From Selaginella moellendorffii (taxonomy: Eukaryota > Streptophyta > Lycopodiopsida > Selaginellales > Selaginellaceae), in contig NW_003314309.1 of the NCBI RefSeq assembly GCF_000143415.4, positions 96,022-160,021 on the forward strand: DNA of 64,000 bases, given 5' to 3'. Shown piece after piece: positions 44,681-56,060 of the stretch. How positions within the stretch are numbered: position 1 is the stretch's first letter; the number at the start of each line of letters is the position of its first letter. Under the pieces are notes generated by a model. The model ran no database searches, was not told the origin of the DNA, and saw only the letters and a list, made by a program, of their open reading frames with translations. The position numbers and the translations under genes were made by a program.

Positions 44681-45216
44681 TGTAGCGCATGTGGTTTTCA
44701 CCCTTTATCCTATGGTGATTTACCATAGGATAACCACGAAGCGGAACCTAAACCCTCTATATACCATGTGTCACATGCCACGTGTCCAAAAGATAGTGGA
44801 GTGGAGCTTGAGTTTCAAAGCCTTGGGCCACTGAATGAAAGAATGGTGCCAAACTCCCAAGTATAGAACCAAAGAGTAATGGCACTAGAGCATGGAATGA
44901 ATCCCAAGCATATAGCCCAAAGAGTGAAGAGATAGAAGCACGAAGCGATTTGGAATAGTTATAGAGCATCTAACATCCCAATGCCAGAACCAACACGTAA
45001 AATGGTGCCAAATGGAGTCTGGCGTTATTTCAGCATATCGGTGGCCTAACATAAAGATATAAGTACTCCACCTGGAACTTAGGTTTAAACCCAAGCCGGA
45101 TGTAGAATAAAGATAAACACACAAACGAGAGCTAGATTATGCCCCAAGTTGGTCAGCTATGCCCAACCTACCCATTATCCCTACTATACATTTGGAACCC
45201 CCTATATCCTGCTACA
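44681..45216 (-). repeat. LTR (536 bp) TGTAGC...GCTACA
   Basis: Six-base inverted ends and an adjacent PBS on the low side mark it as a 5' LTR on the minus strand. A perfect hairpin tatcctatggtgatttaccataggata lies near 44708-44734. Shortened, diverged copies sit at the 3' breakpoints of both MSH3 genes (10456-10880 and 57682-58140). The partner LTR was not found. Confidence 0.75.
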
Positions 45217-45490
45217 CCTCCTCCCCCTCCCCCCCCCCCTGAGGAACACATGCTTTGGGCTTTCACCCAAGCTTCCCTTAGTATTAGGAGTTAGTTTCTG
45301 AGACAAGCTCGAAACTTACTAAATGTGGAATCCCCCTAAATTGTGAATTTGAACATGGGACAAACACCATTGTGTTCAAGACAATCTCTACATTCTGTAA
45401 ATATGTCAAATGAGCAAATCTAAACACTTTTCATAAATAACATTTGGGACTAAAATGAGATTAATACAAAGAACATGATAGTGAGGGTAT
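45217..45490. other. Fragment of Gypsy LTR-type sequence
   Basis: Contains a C-rich run and gaggaacacatgctttgggctttcacccaag, which resembles 41204-41235 in the variant U3. The rest is AT-rich with no feature seen. Confidence 0.45.
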
Positions 45491-45685
45491 TGTAAGCTCT
45501 TGAGTTTTGGACTTCCCGGGAGGTCACCCAGCCCAGTACTATTCAAACCCAAGGACGCTTAACCCCAAGTATCCCAAGACCCTTAACCGATTGGAAAAGG
45601 GGGTGCACTCTTGTTCATGGGCCCTTTCCCTCTATATTTGAACCCCATGGATCGTCTCTCGAGTCGTTCCCTTTGGTTGCTTACA
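45491..45685 (-). mobile_element. Cassandra-like solo LTR carrying a 5S rRNA-like segment
   Basis: 195 bp, TGTAAGC...GCTTACA, with near-matching flanks GGTAT / AGTAT. The minus strand of 45509-45565 reads GGTTAAGCGTCCTTGGG ... AGTACTGGGCTGGGTGACC, TCCCGGGAAGTCC. This closely follows plant 5S rRNA (GTTAAGCGTGCTTGGG ... AGTACTAGGATGGGTGACC, TCCTGGGAAGTCC). Pol III box A and box C positions are largely kept. It is not a functional 5S gene, since the 5' half is missing. Confidence 0.8.
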
Positions 45686-46390
45686 AGTATTTGGCAAACA
45701 CAGTAAGCTATCGTTTAGTGAATATTGAGGGACGAAGCTCAATATTACAAGGGTTCTTAACACTAGCAAGTGCAAATCAACAACACGAGTTTCTCGTTAC
45801 CATGTTTAGTATGCTTGATTTAATAATAACTTAGGATTTCCTTCTTTAGTGCCCTTCTGGCTTAAGTGCATATGTGCTAACCAGTTTCTCAACTAGCTTG
45901 GGTGGAGACCATAAGGGAACTAACAGTAGTAACCTTTTGCTATTATGGTAATATGGAGAGAGTGTATGTAAGGATTGGTTGACAAATATCTTTTGATACC
46001 TGAAGTCATATTTGCGACAAAAATGTGCTTGTGTTGTCATAACTATTGTAAGTAATGTTACTTCCAATAAACACACACATATGATTAACTTTTCTTTCAT
46101 AAAAAGTATCAAAGATTTATCTACTTCTTGAGCAGTTAAAAATCTAATTAAAATTAAAATTAATTGAATTCAAAAAATTAAATCAATTAGTACCATAAAA
46201 CTTCTCCAAGTAAATATATTACTTTCTAGTGTTGTGTTTCCCATTATAAAAATGGGATAAAAATCCTAATAACTATATTAATTAACATTTTAGTAAATTT
46301 AGAAACGTACTCATAGTAAATGAAGCCAATTGTTTTCATACCTATTAAATTACCTTTCTCATCTATACAATTTGAAAATTCAGTTCCATA
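45686..46390. other. Unassigned sequence with one short minus-strand ORF
   Basis: 45846-46112 (-) is open for 88 codons (KYDFRYQKIFVNQSLH, LLLVPLWSPPKLVEKL) and looks protein-like at its end, but I recognise no family. The remainder is AT-rich. Confidence 0.3.
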
Positions 46391-47645
46391 TATTGTAAAC
46401 ACTTTAAAAGCCTCTATATTATCAATAAATCATTTATTTTGATGACTTGTTAATGTCCAAGTTCTATGATCAATTTTTCCATCATGTAGCAGCCACATAT
46501 TTTACTTCATTTTGCACACAACTAAGTCTTTTTTAGTACTTAATTCATCATTTTTACCAGTAATAGTTTTATATATAATTTCAAAAACATTCTTAAATAT
46601 ATGCGTGTAATCCTTTAAAAATGCTATTGGCAACTTATAAAAATATGGAAGTTGATAAAATGTGGATATAACCATTTCATACCATTAGGTAATGATATTT
46701 GATCTTCTTGTCTAACCAAATAATAATATGGTACCTATTTTTTTGGATTCATTTGTCCTAGTATTGGTCAAATATAATTATGACTATTAAATAAACTACT
46801 TAAAATTATGCTTTAGAAATAATAACTAAAATCTTACATTCTATTAGTAGACCTAAATAGATGATCTATAGGTAAGAAACACCAATGACCAATATATATG
46901 CTTTTTTATAAACTTCTTGACTATATTCTAAGAATCTAGATCCACAATCTGGGTAAAAGTATTTTCCCATTAGTTCAAAGTCTTGGAACAAAATCATAAT
47001 CCAGGAAAATCATGAATAAACTATCACACTACTTCTCTAAGCTTAAAAAATTGTTGACCCTCTAGCTTAGAATTATCTTTGCATGGCACTCCATCCCATA
47101 ATTGTTTTAACTCTTCCAAAAATAATAACCAATAAATATTAAGTACCTTAGGAAGTTTTGGGCCTAGAAAAATTATAGATATAAATATTTCAATTTATTT
47201 TTTTAAACTAATACCTAGTATAATCATAATAAGGAATATAAATGAAGGCTTAATTGCTAGAGTTGGTGGTATATTATTATTAATTGCAACAATTGCCTAA
47301 CATGAATATATTTTTGCCATTAATTTTGTTGGAGAAAGATCATCTGCAGCCATACTAAGATGTATATTTCTTGGATCTACTGCAAAATCTGGATAATCAT
47401 CTTCGAATTTTATTTTAAGTTGAACCATCTGCAGGCATTTTCATTATTCCATTAGTGGATTGATGATAAAATGATAAGTTATATATTGTGTTATTTCTCT
47501 ATATTGAAATTATTGTTGGGTATAATAAATAAATAATGCATTATTTTCTCAGGTATATAATTATTAAAATCTTTGTGCTTGCTAGCATTAGAAATTCTAC
47601 AAAATTGAAGGTCCTTATTCTCCTTATAAAATAACATACAATCAT

Positions 47646-48291
47646 TCTTCCTTTTTTCTTCCAAAAGGTACTCTGACACTAGAGCATACAGTCAATCCAA
47701 GCTTGCAAACATCTTTCACGCCAAAGAACTGGCAATGAGATTCAAGGTATTCATCTAATGCTTTGAAATCTCTCCCACCTTTCTCTTTTGTCAATGCTTT
47801 CTCTTTTAGGCTGAAGGAGTTGACATCACAGCTAATGCTGTTCATCCAGAGTTTATAATGACACCTTTGATGTGGTACACATTCTACATAATGAGTTTGT
47901 CTCTTTGCCTTATTTGTTTTCGGTTACTTATGGAACTTTGATCTTCATGCAGGGGTTCTCAAGTTCCTCTCCAGCTTCCTTTGGAAAAATGTCCCACAGG
48001 TAAGAAAAATTCTCTCAATTATCTGGAAGTTTTTTGTGACTAATACGTGATCGATCTCTCAGGGCGCTGCTACGACGTGCTACGCGGCTTTACATCCAAG
48101 CCTCAAGGATGTCACCGGGCAATACTTCGTGGATTCCAACAAATCCAACTGTAGCGCTTATGGCAGAGATCCCGAGCTCACTCACAAGCTATGGACCTTC
48201 TCCCAGGAGCTTATAGACAAGCATTCTCCATCCTAAAGGTAAAAGGTTGATAGTGCTAGAGAGCGAGTGAGCAAACAAGGACAACTCAGCT
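47646..48291 (+). pseudogene. Captured 3' part of a TIC32-like short-chain dehydrogenase gene
   Basis: Four exons with GT-AG borders: about 47668-47746 (YSDTRAYSQSKLANIFHAKE, holding the SDR catalytic YxxxK), 47810-47894 (AEGVDITANAVHPEFIMTPL), 47953-47999 (GVLKFLSSFLWKNVPQ) and 48063-48236 (GAATTCYAALHPSLKDVTGQ ... DPELTHKLWTFSQELIDKH, stop). The family (TIC32/retinol-dehydrogenase-like SDR) normally has the NAD-binding TGxxxGIG half upstream, which is absent. The second exon border shifts frame, so the fragment is not a working gene. It lies in the opposite orientation to the transposase and replaces the CACTA stretch that is present at about 16379-16880. Confidence 0.85.
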
Positions 48292-48829
48292 GTTTACCAT
48301 AAAGACGAATATGATTTATAATAATTTGTATAAGGTAAATATAATTACTTCTACACCTTAAACACCAACATGCAACTCTCATTCCTAAATCCTAAACAAA
48401 AAACTTAATACAGATCTGAGGAGAAAAACAAATTAGGAAATTATGTGTTAAAAGTGGGTACATTATACTACTATTAGTAAGTTAGTTGATGTAAATATTG
48501 TTGAAATTTATGACTAAAAATTTTGGAACTACAAACCTTAAGAACTTACATTTTAGTCACAGTTTAAAAGTTGTAAATTGCAACTCTAATTAGCAGCATA
48601 TATGAACTTATCTAGCTTTAAAGAACAAATTATGATTTATATTTTAGTTGTAAAGGAAAACTATAATTTCCAACTTAAATTTGAGTAACTATAAAGCTAT
48701 CACAAATTACAACTTAAAATTTGTAACTAAAGCCAATTTGCTACATTTAAGTTGAGTTGAAAATTACAACTTAGATTTCAAACAAACACAAAAATTTCGT
48801 TGGAAAAACATATCATTATAATGCTTTTA

Positions 48830-48839
48830 TGTAGTAGTG
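48830..48839 (-). repeat. CACTA terminal inverted repeat
   Basis: Plus strand TGTAGTAGTG, i.e. CACTACTACA reading into the element on the minus strand, the hallmark end of CACTA elements. Copy A lacks this end. Confidence 0.8.
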
Positions 48840-48840
48840 T

Positions 48841-49144
48841 ACGGACTCGCAGAAGTCAAGTCTAAGTCTTGACCTGCCGAAGTCCACATTGTATCCACCG
48901 TGGCCAAAAAATCACCACAAGAAAAAATTGTGCAAAGGTCTATGTTATGTAATATAGTTGATAGCCCAGTATACCAATGGCAAATCCCAAATCCCCCACT
49001 TTATTGACTACCAAGGCTTTCATCAAGGTTCAATCGGCTCGAAGTCAAGTGTGCCAAGAATTGATTAACATTTGTGCGTGTAAACTCTGCGAAAAGAAGA
49101 ACCTCATCTTTCATGATAGCTCCCACTCTTTGATGTTCTGATCC
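48841..49144 (+). promoter_or_regulatory. Upstream region of LRR-RLP copy C
   Basis: Starts right after the CACTA TIR and matches 1140-1523 (copy A) except for a missing duplicated segment and hairpin around 49025. Promoter role is inferred from position. Confidence 0.4.
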
Positions 49145-51685
49145 ATGGCCATGTCTCTCGCGGATTTGCTGCTGCCTTTGTTTCTACTCGTCTTTCTCAC
49201 AAGATCCCGGTCACAGTGCCCCACAAATCCATCCGCAATCGTGAACGACACACAGGTTCTTCTCTCTCTCCGTGACAGGCTTGGCATCAAAGTGTGGAAC
49301 GAGACTGCCGATCCAAGAGCATGGCGGGGAGTGGAGTGGAGCTCGGACAACCAAGTGGAGGGCCTCGCTCTGTCCAGGTTTAATCTCTCGGGAGTTTTTC
49401 CTGCCACCTGGGCCGAGCTTCCATCGCTGGCTCGCCTGGACCTCTCGCAAAACGGCCTCTCCTCGCTGGAAGTCCCTTGCAAAAATACGCAGCTCAACCT
49501 CCTCAACTTGAGCTCCAATTCCCTGCAAGAGTTCCCCGGAAATCTCTCCAACCTCAAGAGTTTGGAAAGCCTGGACCTCAGTGGGAACTTCTTAACAGTG
49601 GCCGGACTCCCAAAGTTTAGCTTGACGCTGCGATCGCTCAACCTGTCCATCAACAACTTAACTGGGAGCTTTTCCATTGGTGGTAACCTGGGACTGGAGG
49701 CACTGGAACTCTCGCAGAACGGACTCAGCGGCTCCATTCCAGAAACTTTCGGGGAGATGACGAACTTGACGCGCCTGGACATATCGTATAACAGGTTTAG
49801 AGGAGATCTACCCGATATTTGGAGCAAGAACTTGGAGCTCAGGTACATGCGTATCTCCAACAATTCGCTCCATGGTGGTTTGCCACCGAGCTTGAGAAGG
49901 CTACGCAAGCTCTCTGTTTTACGCGCTGCATACAACTCTCTCTCCGGGCCACTGGAGCTGGAAGATGGCAACTTTGCAAGCATCGAGGTTTTGAACCTCG
50001 GGCTAAACGGGTTTAGCGGAACGATCCCGGCTACGCTGGGAAGCTTGAGGAACTTGAAGATCCTGGTTCTCACGGGGAATCATTTTAGTGGCGCCATACC
50101 ACTGGAGCTTGGAAACTGGTCGAACATCAGAGAGATATGGCTTGACAGCAATAACTTGACTGGAACAATCCCAGGCGAGCTCTCGAAGCTCTCGCATCTC
50201 CAGAGGGTGGTTCTCACGGGGAATCGTTTTAGTGGCGCCATACCGTCGGAGCTTGGAAACTGGTCGAACATCAGGGAGATATGGCTCAACAGCAATAACT
50301 TGACTGGAACAATCCCAGGCGAGCTCTCGAAGCTCTCGCATCTCCAGAAGCTGGTTCTCACGGGGAATCGTTTTAGTGGCGCCATACCTCCAGAGCTTGG
50401 AAACTGGTCGAACATCAAAGAGATATGGCTCGATAGCAATAACTTGACTGGAACAATCCCAGGCGAGCTCTCGAAGCTCTCGCATCTCCAGCAGCTGGTT
50501 CTCACGGGGAATCGTTTTAGTGGCGCCATCCCAGGCGAGCTCTCGAAGCTCTCGCATCTCCAAAGGGTGGTTCTCACGGGGAATCGTTTTAGTGGCGCCA
50601 TACCTCCGGAGCTTGGAAACTGGTCAAACATCAGGGAGATATGGCTCAACGGCAATGATTTGACTGGAACAATCCCAGGCGAGCTCTCGAAGCTCTCACA
50701 TCTCCAGCAGCTAGTTCTCAGCAGTAACGACATCGGTGGGGAGCTCCCTTCCGGACTCTCCAACTGCACTGAGCTCGTCGTTCTCTGGCTGGGGCAGAAC
50801 AAGTTCTCTGGAAATCTCCCTGACAGCTTCGGGAATTTGAGCCGCCTGCTCCTTCTGTCGCTTTCCAGCAACGATCTTGTCGGTTCAATCCCGGCCATAT
50901 TGCAAAACATGTCGTCTCTGCAGTTCCTCTTCCTCTCAAACAACAGCTTCAGCGGCTCCATACCGGACTGGCTTCCCAGGCTCACGAACTTACGAGCCAT
51001 GGACTTCTCGGTTAACAGGTTCTCTGGGGAGATGCCGGAAAGCATTGGCCGACTGTTTGCCAACGTCCAGCTTTACAACAAGAACAAACGGTCTGTGATG
51101 ATTCAAACCACGCGAGGACTCCTCTACAACGGCTTCGCCTTCCCGACCTCCATAGACTTCTCCTTCAACCAGCTGACTGGAAGCATTCCAGCTGCCATTG
51201 GCGACCTCTACAAGCTCCAGGTGCTGCACCTGAGCCACAACCAGCTAACAGGTCCCATTCCCGAGTCCCTGGGGAAGGCAAGGAATCTCTCCTGGGTGGC
51301 GCTCGCGAGCAATCGTCTCAATGGCTCCATACCATCGTCCGTGGCGGACCTCTCGTTTCTCACCATCTTCGACGTCTCCAACAACAGCCTGGTGGGACGG
51401 ATACCTGACAGCCCGCAACTCTCGTCCATGGACGCGGCTCTCTTCGCTGGGAATCAGCTCTGTGGCTTGCCACTGACCAACACCTGTTCGAGCACTGCTA
51501 TGCCGCCACATAAGCTTAGAACAGAGGGACAAGGTGGTAGCGAACAGGACCAAAGAGAGGTGATAACACTTGTCAGCGTTGCCATCTTCGTGGCAGCCTT
51601 CTTCAACGCGTTCTTCTGGACCTACTTTGCGGCAAACCGCAGAGCTCATTCCCAGCTCTGTGGATGCTGGCAATCAAATCTCTAG
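49145..51685 (+). CDS. Leucine-rich-repeat receptor-like protein (RLP), copy C
   Basis: Intronless, 846 aa. Signal peptide MAMSLADLLLPLFLLVFL, N-cap with CPTNPSAIVNDTQ, about 30 LRRs, island with VQLYNKNKRSVMIQT, C-cap NQLCGLPLTNTC, one transmembrane helix (ITLVSVAIFVAAFFNAFFW) and a short tail ending CGCWQSNL. No kinase. It is nearly identical to copy A outside the LRR array but 168 aa shorter, exactly one 504-bp module. Within the array its modules differ (LQRVVLTGN, PSELGNWSN), so the two ectodomains could differ in binding. The frame is intact from ATG to stop, so it is likely expressed. Confidence 0.9.
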   Translation: MAMSLADLLLPLFLLVFLTRSRSQCPTNPSAIVNDTQVLLSLRDRLGIKVWNETADPRAWRGVEWSSDNQVEGLALSRFNLSGVFPATWAELPSLARLDLSQNGLSSLEVPCKNTQLNLLNLSSNSLQEFPGNLSNLKSLESLDLSGNFLTVAGLPKFSLTLRSLNLSINNLTGSFSIGGNLGLEALELSQNGLSGSIPETFGEMTNLTRLDISYNRFRGDLPDIWSKNLELRYMRISNNSLHGGLPPSLRRLRKLSVLRAAYNSLSGPLELEDGNFASIEVLNLGLNGFSGTIPATLGSLRNLKILVLTGNHFSGAIPLELGNWSNIREIWLDSNNLTGTIPGELSKLSHLQRVVLTGNRFSGAIPSELGNWSNIREIWLNSNNLTGTIPGELSKLSHLQKLVLTGNRFSGAIPPELGNWSNIKEIWLDSNNLTGTIPGELSKLSHLQQLVLTGNRFSGAIPGELSKLSHLQRVVLTGNRFSGAIPPELGNWSNIREIWLNGNDLTGTIPGELSKLSHLQQLVLSSNDIGGELPSGLSNCTELVVLWLGQNKFSGNLPDSFGNLSRLLLLSLSSNDLVGSIPAILQNMSSLQFLFLSNNSFSGSIPDWLPRLTNLRAMDFSVNRFSGEMPESIGRLFANVQLYNKNKRSVMIQTTRGLLYNGFAFPTSIDFSFNQLTGSIPAAIGDLYKLQVLHLSHNQLTGPIPESLGKARNLSWVALASNRLNGSIPSSVADLSFLTIFDVSNNSLVGRIPDSPQLSSMDAALFAGNQLCGLPLTNTCSSTAMPPHKLRTEGQGGSEQDQREVITLVSVAIFVAAFFNAFFWTYFAANRRAHSQLCGCWQSNL

Positions 51686-54055
51686 CTCGTCCACCATGTT
51701 GCTGCCGTCCTTTCTACCTTCCAGTTTGTAATCCATCACGACTGCTTGATGAAGTGAACTCTTCTTATCCGCTTTCAAGGCCGCCTCCTGTATAGTCTTG
51801 AGCTTATCATGATCCTCCCACAGCCCCGCGCTCCGGTAGATGCTCGCCAGCAGAACGTACGCAGCCGAGTCATTCTCGTCGATCTTCGTCAGTGCCTCGA
51901 ACGCACTTCCACTTACAGCAGGCCCCGAGGACGCTCCTCCAAACCACAGCATCCGCTCTCAAAGGCATGCTCTCGAGGACTTTCACGGCCTCTTCCAGTC
52001 GGTTAAGAGATCCACCAAGCTGCTGTAGTGATGAATCCCGCAAAAAATGCCAGAGTCCGGGTCCATTGCCTGGAAAAACTCCCTGCCTCGTTCAACTAGG
52101 CCGCCGTGGCTGCAAGCAATGATGACCGAGACAAACGTGATTGCGTTTGCTCGCACGCCATCTTCTCGCATCTCACGACAGGCTTCGAACATGCGCGACG
52201 TGTCACCCTGTTGGCCGAATCCTGTGATCAGTGCATTCCAGGCGACGATATCTCGGACTGCCAGAGATCCAAACAAGTGCTCGCACTCATAACTCCGCAC
52301 TTCCTGTAGAAGTTTACTCCCCACAACTTGATCGTCTTCCAGCCCACGCCTGTAAAGCTCAACCTGGATTCCTTCCAGCTAGGCCGTAAGTGCTACAAGA
52401 GTCCGAGAGGTTGGAGCACAGTCCACTCCAAGAGTTCCAGCCCGAGCTCACTCTCACCGTTGTCTATATATCCCTGTATCGAGCTCGTCCAAACGACAAC
52501 GTCCCGGCTAGGCATGCGTTTGAAAACTGCTCGAGCTTTCACCATATCTCCACACTTGGCATACATATCCACCAAGCTGCTCCCAGCGTCCAAACTTCGC
52601 GGCGAGAGAATGAATCTCCATCCCCTTTTCTAGGCTCTGGATTCGCACTAGCTTTCCATCTTCTCGCGGAACAGGTGGCTCGGACGCTGAAAGGTGGACG
52701 CAGGCCATGAGCGCAGCAACAAACGTTCTCTCGTCCGGATCGTTCTCCCGAGCCATGCCAAAGAACAGCTCCAAGGCCAGCTTGCTGTCTCCACTTACAT
52801 CGGCCAGCCATGCCATCGAAGACCTTGCGAGCTTCCTCTAGCTTCTCACACTTCGCGTACATATCGATCAGAGTGTTCCCCACGAACACGTCCTCACAGC
52901 ACCTGCTGTTTGAAGCTTCACCGTGGATAGCCACCCCGGTTTCCAAGCTCTTTCTCTTCACGAGTTTGCCGTCGACATCCACCGCTTCTTCTCGCATTGC
53001 CGAGCTCGCACAGGCGGCAAGCGCAGCAACACACGTCCGAGAGCTTGGACAGCACCCAGATAGCTTCATATCTTCGAAGAACACGAGAGCCAGCTCGCTT
53101 TCCCCGTTGTCCACAAAGCCTTGTATCAAGCTCGTCCAGAGCACGACATCACGATGAGGCATGCTCTCGAAAACCATCCGCGCGTCGACCATGCTCCCAC
53201 ACTTTGAGTACCTGTCACTTGGCTGCTCCCCACGAAGATATCTCCACAGCAGTGGCTTTTCACAGCTCCATCGTGAACAGCGAGCTCCTTCTCCAGGCTC
53301 TTCGTCTTCACCATCTTTTGGTGGCCTCCTCTTTCACTGCTAGATTCGCACAGCCCTTGGCAGCAGCAACGAAAGTCCGAGAGTTTGGCGAGCAGCCCAT
53401 CTTCCGAAAGAACTCGAGAGCGACCTCGCTTTCTCCATTCTCTACGTAGCCCAGTATCAACGCGTTCCAGGAGACCACGTCTCGCTGTGGCTCTCATCGA
53501 AGACCGATCGAGCATCGGGCATGATGCCGCACTTAGCTCGAGAGGAAAACGTCTTCGCTGCAAGACGGTCCCATCTGCTTGGCTTGAGAATGGATGCCTC
53601 TGCCGGTCTCGAGACTAGCCTCCTTGACGAGCTTCCCATCGACCAAAACAGCGTCTTCCTTCGCCGCGAGGCTGCTACAAGCCTTTGCCGCGTCCTGGAG
53701 TTTGGCTTGCAGCCCGACCGCCTGGCTTGCATCCTCTCGAAGAGATCCAGAGCCACATCGCTCTCGCCATTGGAGACGTAGCCCAGCATCAAGGACATCA
53801 CGTTTGGGTGAAGAATGCTGTCGAACAGTCCTCCATGCTGCCGCATTTCGCGTACATGTCCACCAGCGCATTGACAACAAGCTGCTTGTTCTCCGCCGCC
53901 TGGCCGTGGATCGCCCAGGCGCAAATTGCCCTTGCGCAAATCCCTTGTGACCTTCAACGCCGACACCTGCTGATCGGGCGCCCGCGGCGGCGCTGCCGAA
54001 GGAGCGAATGCCGGTGCGGCGCATCGAATCGCTGCCATCACCAAGTCTCATCCAT
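51674..54055 (-). pseudogene. PPR (PLS-type) protein pseudogene, copy C
   Basis: Best preserved of the three. LGYVSNGESDVALDLFERMQ near 53740-53810, ESMPHRDVVLWTSLIQGFVD near 53100-53165, NTLIDMYAKCEKLEEARKVF near 52815-52890, ERTFVAALMACVHLSAS near 52680-52740, RDIVAWNALITGFGQQGDTS near 52190-52260, and the E-type tail AAYVLLASIYRSAG near 51820-51865. It has its own lesions, e.g. a lost segment near 52580 and near 52285. Overlaps the LRR copy C 3' end by about 12 bp. Confidence 0.8.
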
Positions 54056-54099
54056 CGCAAGAACCCTAAAAATTTGCTAGCAACATGGAAATTCAATCA

Positions 54100-54655
54100 A
54101 GGCCGTCGATTCAAGAATATCTGACGGTTGGAATGAATCGGGGATGGAAATGCTCGGCCTCCGAATGCTCGATGCTGAGGTACTCAGGAAAAATCGCCCT
54201 GTACAACCCAGCGTAGCCTTGGGTGCGAACAATGTGCCTCAGCGCGCTCGCAATCCCAGGCTTGTAAGCCGGTGTCCATCTCCGGTCGCCCTCCGAGTTA
54301 AGTCGATCGGAAACACCGCTGAAAACAGGAACTATGGCGATCAAGCGTAATCGCTCTTGAGACTCTTACCTGTTGAGGCAGCGATTCCTGCTACTCCACC
54401 GGAGATCAAGCTCGTCACCATCCTACTCGGGCCTGAAAGTAACCATGCAATGCCAGGAGGCCTAAGCATGTCAAAACTGTGTTTACCAATGCGATGGTGC
54501 TCTGTGCCTGTAAAGCTTTTCCAAAAATTTCTCACTCTGAAACTAAAAATAATCCAACTTTGAGCGTTCCAGTAGTTGTAGAGAGTGTCATACAAGCAGA
54601 AGTTTATTGCAATCGTTGGGCCTATGGCAGGAGTCAAGTCTGTGGCATTTGGCAG
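54100..54655 (-). pseudogene. Mitochondrial carrier C-terminal fragment, copy C
   Basis: PAIGPTIAINFCLYDTLYNYW near 54570-54640, MVTSLISGGVAGIAAST near 54375-54435 with its donor at 54365-54371, and the final repeat RWTPAYKPGIASALRHIVRT, QGYAGLYRAIFPEYL near 54180-54290. Here one extra base after LTR relative to A keeps the final repeat open but out of step with PIDLTR. The end differs from A by an inserted segment near 54150-54175. Confidence 0.75.
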
Positions 54656-55640
54656 GGAGGAAAACCAATACCAAAAGCGTCGGTCAGAGTTCCTTATAAA
54701 GGCTAAGAAAGCTCTCCTGTTGATGGATTGTGGAAAGCGTGTGATAGATGTGGACGCACAGCAACATCTACACGCAAGAACACAAAAGCTGTAAAGGGAA
54801 CAACTAACAACAAAGATCACAAAGCTCAAGGTGAGGAAATTCAGGAGAAGATTCCAGAACAAGATCCTGAACATGTAACCACCTTGCAGGTTCCAAACTG
54901 ACAGGTGTCAAACCAGTGTAACGTGAACATGACCCAGCAGGAGCAGTCTCCAGCATCCCCACCGCACACAGCAACACCAACACAACTAGCTCTCAATGCC
55001 GACACCGACAACATGCTACATCACGGCAAACACCACAGTTGAGAGCATCCCGAGCAAGAGTGATGCTGCAAGCCTGAGCTTACACTGGATCTTAAGCTTG
55101 GCATTTCTCCAGTTTGTGGACAAAATGCAATGTCTCCAGTCAACACCATAGATGCCAATACCAGCAAATTTTGCAAGGCTTTTCCACGACAAGCAGATGA
55201 GCATTTTCATGTGAGACAAAGTCCAATCAACACCTTTGTCTACCAGCCCCTAGATGTGAAGTTCACGAAGATCCAGAACCATATTTTCCAGCTCAAGAGG
55301 AGCATTCAAGGTACAATTTTCTAGGAATTTGTATGCACAAAGACTTAGCACATGAATAAAGAACTCCCCAAGGAGAATGCAGAGCTTCACAATGAGATCT
55401 GACAACTCAAGGTGAAGCAGCTATAGGGATAGGGTGCGCTACAACAGAAGAACAAGTTCAAGAATGAGCTCTCTGGAGTCATAGTAACAATAAAACAGCC
55501 CAATGCTATGGAGAAATGAGAGCTTCAAAATGAAACTCAACTCAGTTATGGGAGAAAGTGGAGCATAGAAAATCAACGTTATATTTAGAAACATCATCCT
55601 AAGTCTTGAAATTTAAATCTTAAGACTGGCAGTTGCCAGA
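54655..55640. other. Unidentified decayed sequence, copy C
   Basis: Counterpart of 7434-8500. Plus-strand words such as RQADEHFHVRQSPINTFVYQ and QQKNKFKNELSG survive between stops. Not recognised. Confidence 0.35.
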
Positions 55641-56060
55641 ACTTATTAAGGAGGTGAGTTAACACTCAAACTCTATCCCTTTCTTTTGTATTCCAACTTT
55701 CCATCATCAATGCACATCTATTTGTGCAAAATCTACAGTACTCAAGTGATGTTAAGTTTATCTTTGCTCATGACTTCAACAAAAGCCTTCATAGAAATTG
55801 AAGGACTCAAGTCATTCCTTTTTTACTTTTTATATGTTTATTTGTGTTTAACTGAAGCAAAATGCAAAATCAAGTCAAACAAGTGTAGTAGTAAGCATCC
55901 ACTTTACTCTTACCTTCTTTTATCTTTCACTCTTATTTTCTTTTCCTCTTTCTTTTTTTTCTAGTACAAGCTTTTAGCATACAGACTTTTACCCAAGTTT
56001 CTAGGAATGGCTTGTTTTAACATTTAAAGGAATGATTGCAAAACATATAAAATTTTAGCA
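55640..56060. other. AT-rich spacer, no gene seen (block C)
   Basis: Counterpart of 8500-8880; low-complexity T/C run near 55910-55960. Confidence 0.4.

Larger units (their letters stand above)
46390..48839 (-). mobile_element. CACTA element with visible TIR and a captured gene fragment
   Basis: Minus orientation. From high to low coordinate: TIR (48830-48839), subterminal repeats, captured SDR exons (47646-48291), TNP2 words NDCMLFYKENKDLQFC near 47580-47640, DPRDIHL-type near 47350-47390, LAIKPSFIFLIMIIPG near 47220-47270, GHWCFLPxDH near 46860-46890 and LPIAFLKDYTHIF near 46570-46630. The far end runs out near 46390. Many frame breaks. Confidence 0.8.

Noticed and set aside
45509-45565. 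Functional 5S rRNA gene
   Set aside because: Only the 3' half is 5S-like, and it is enclosed in LTR-type ends TGTAAGC/GCTTACA, so it is read as part of a TRIM.
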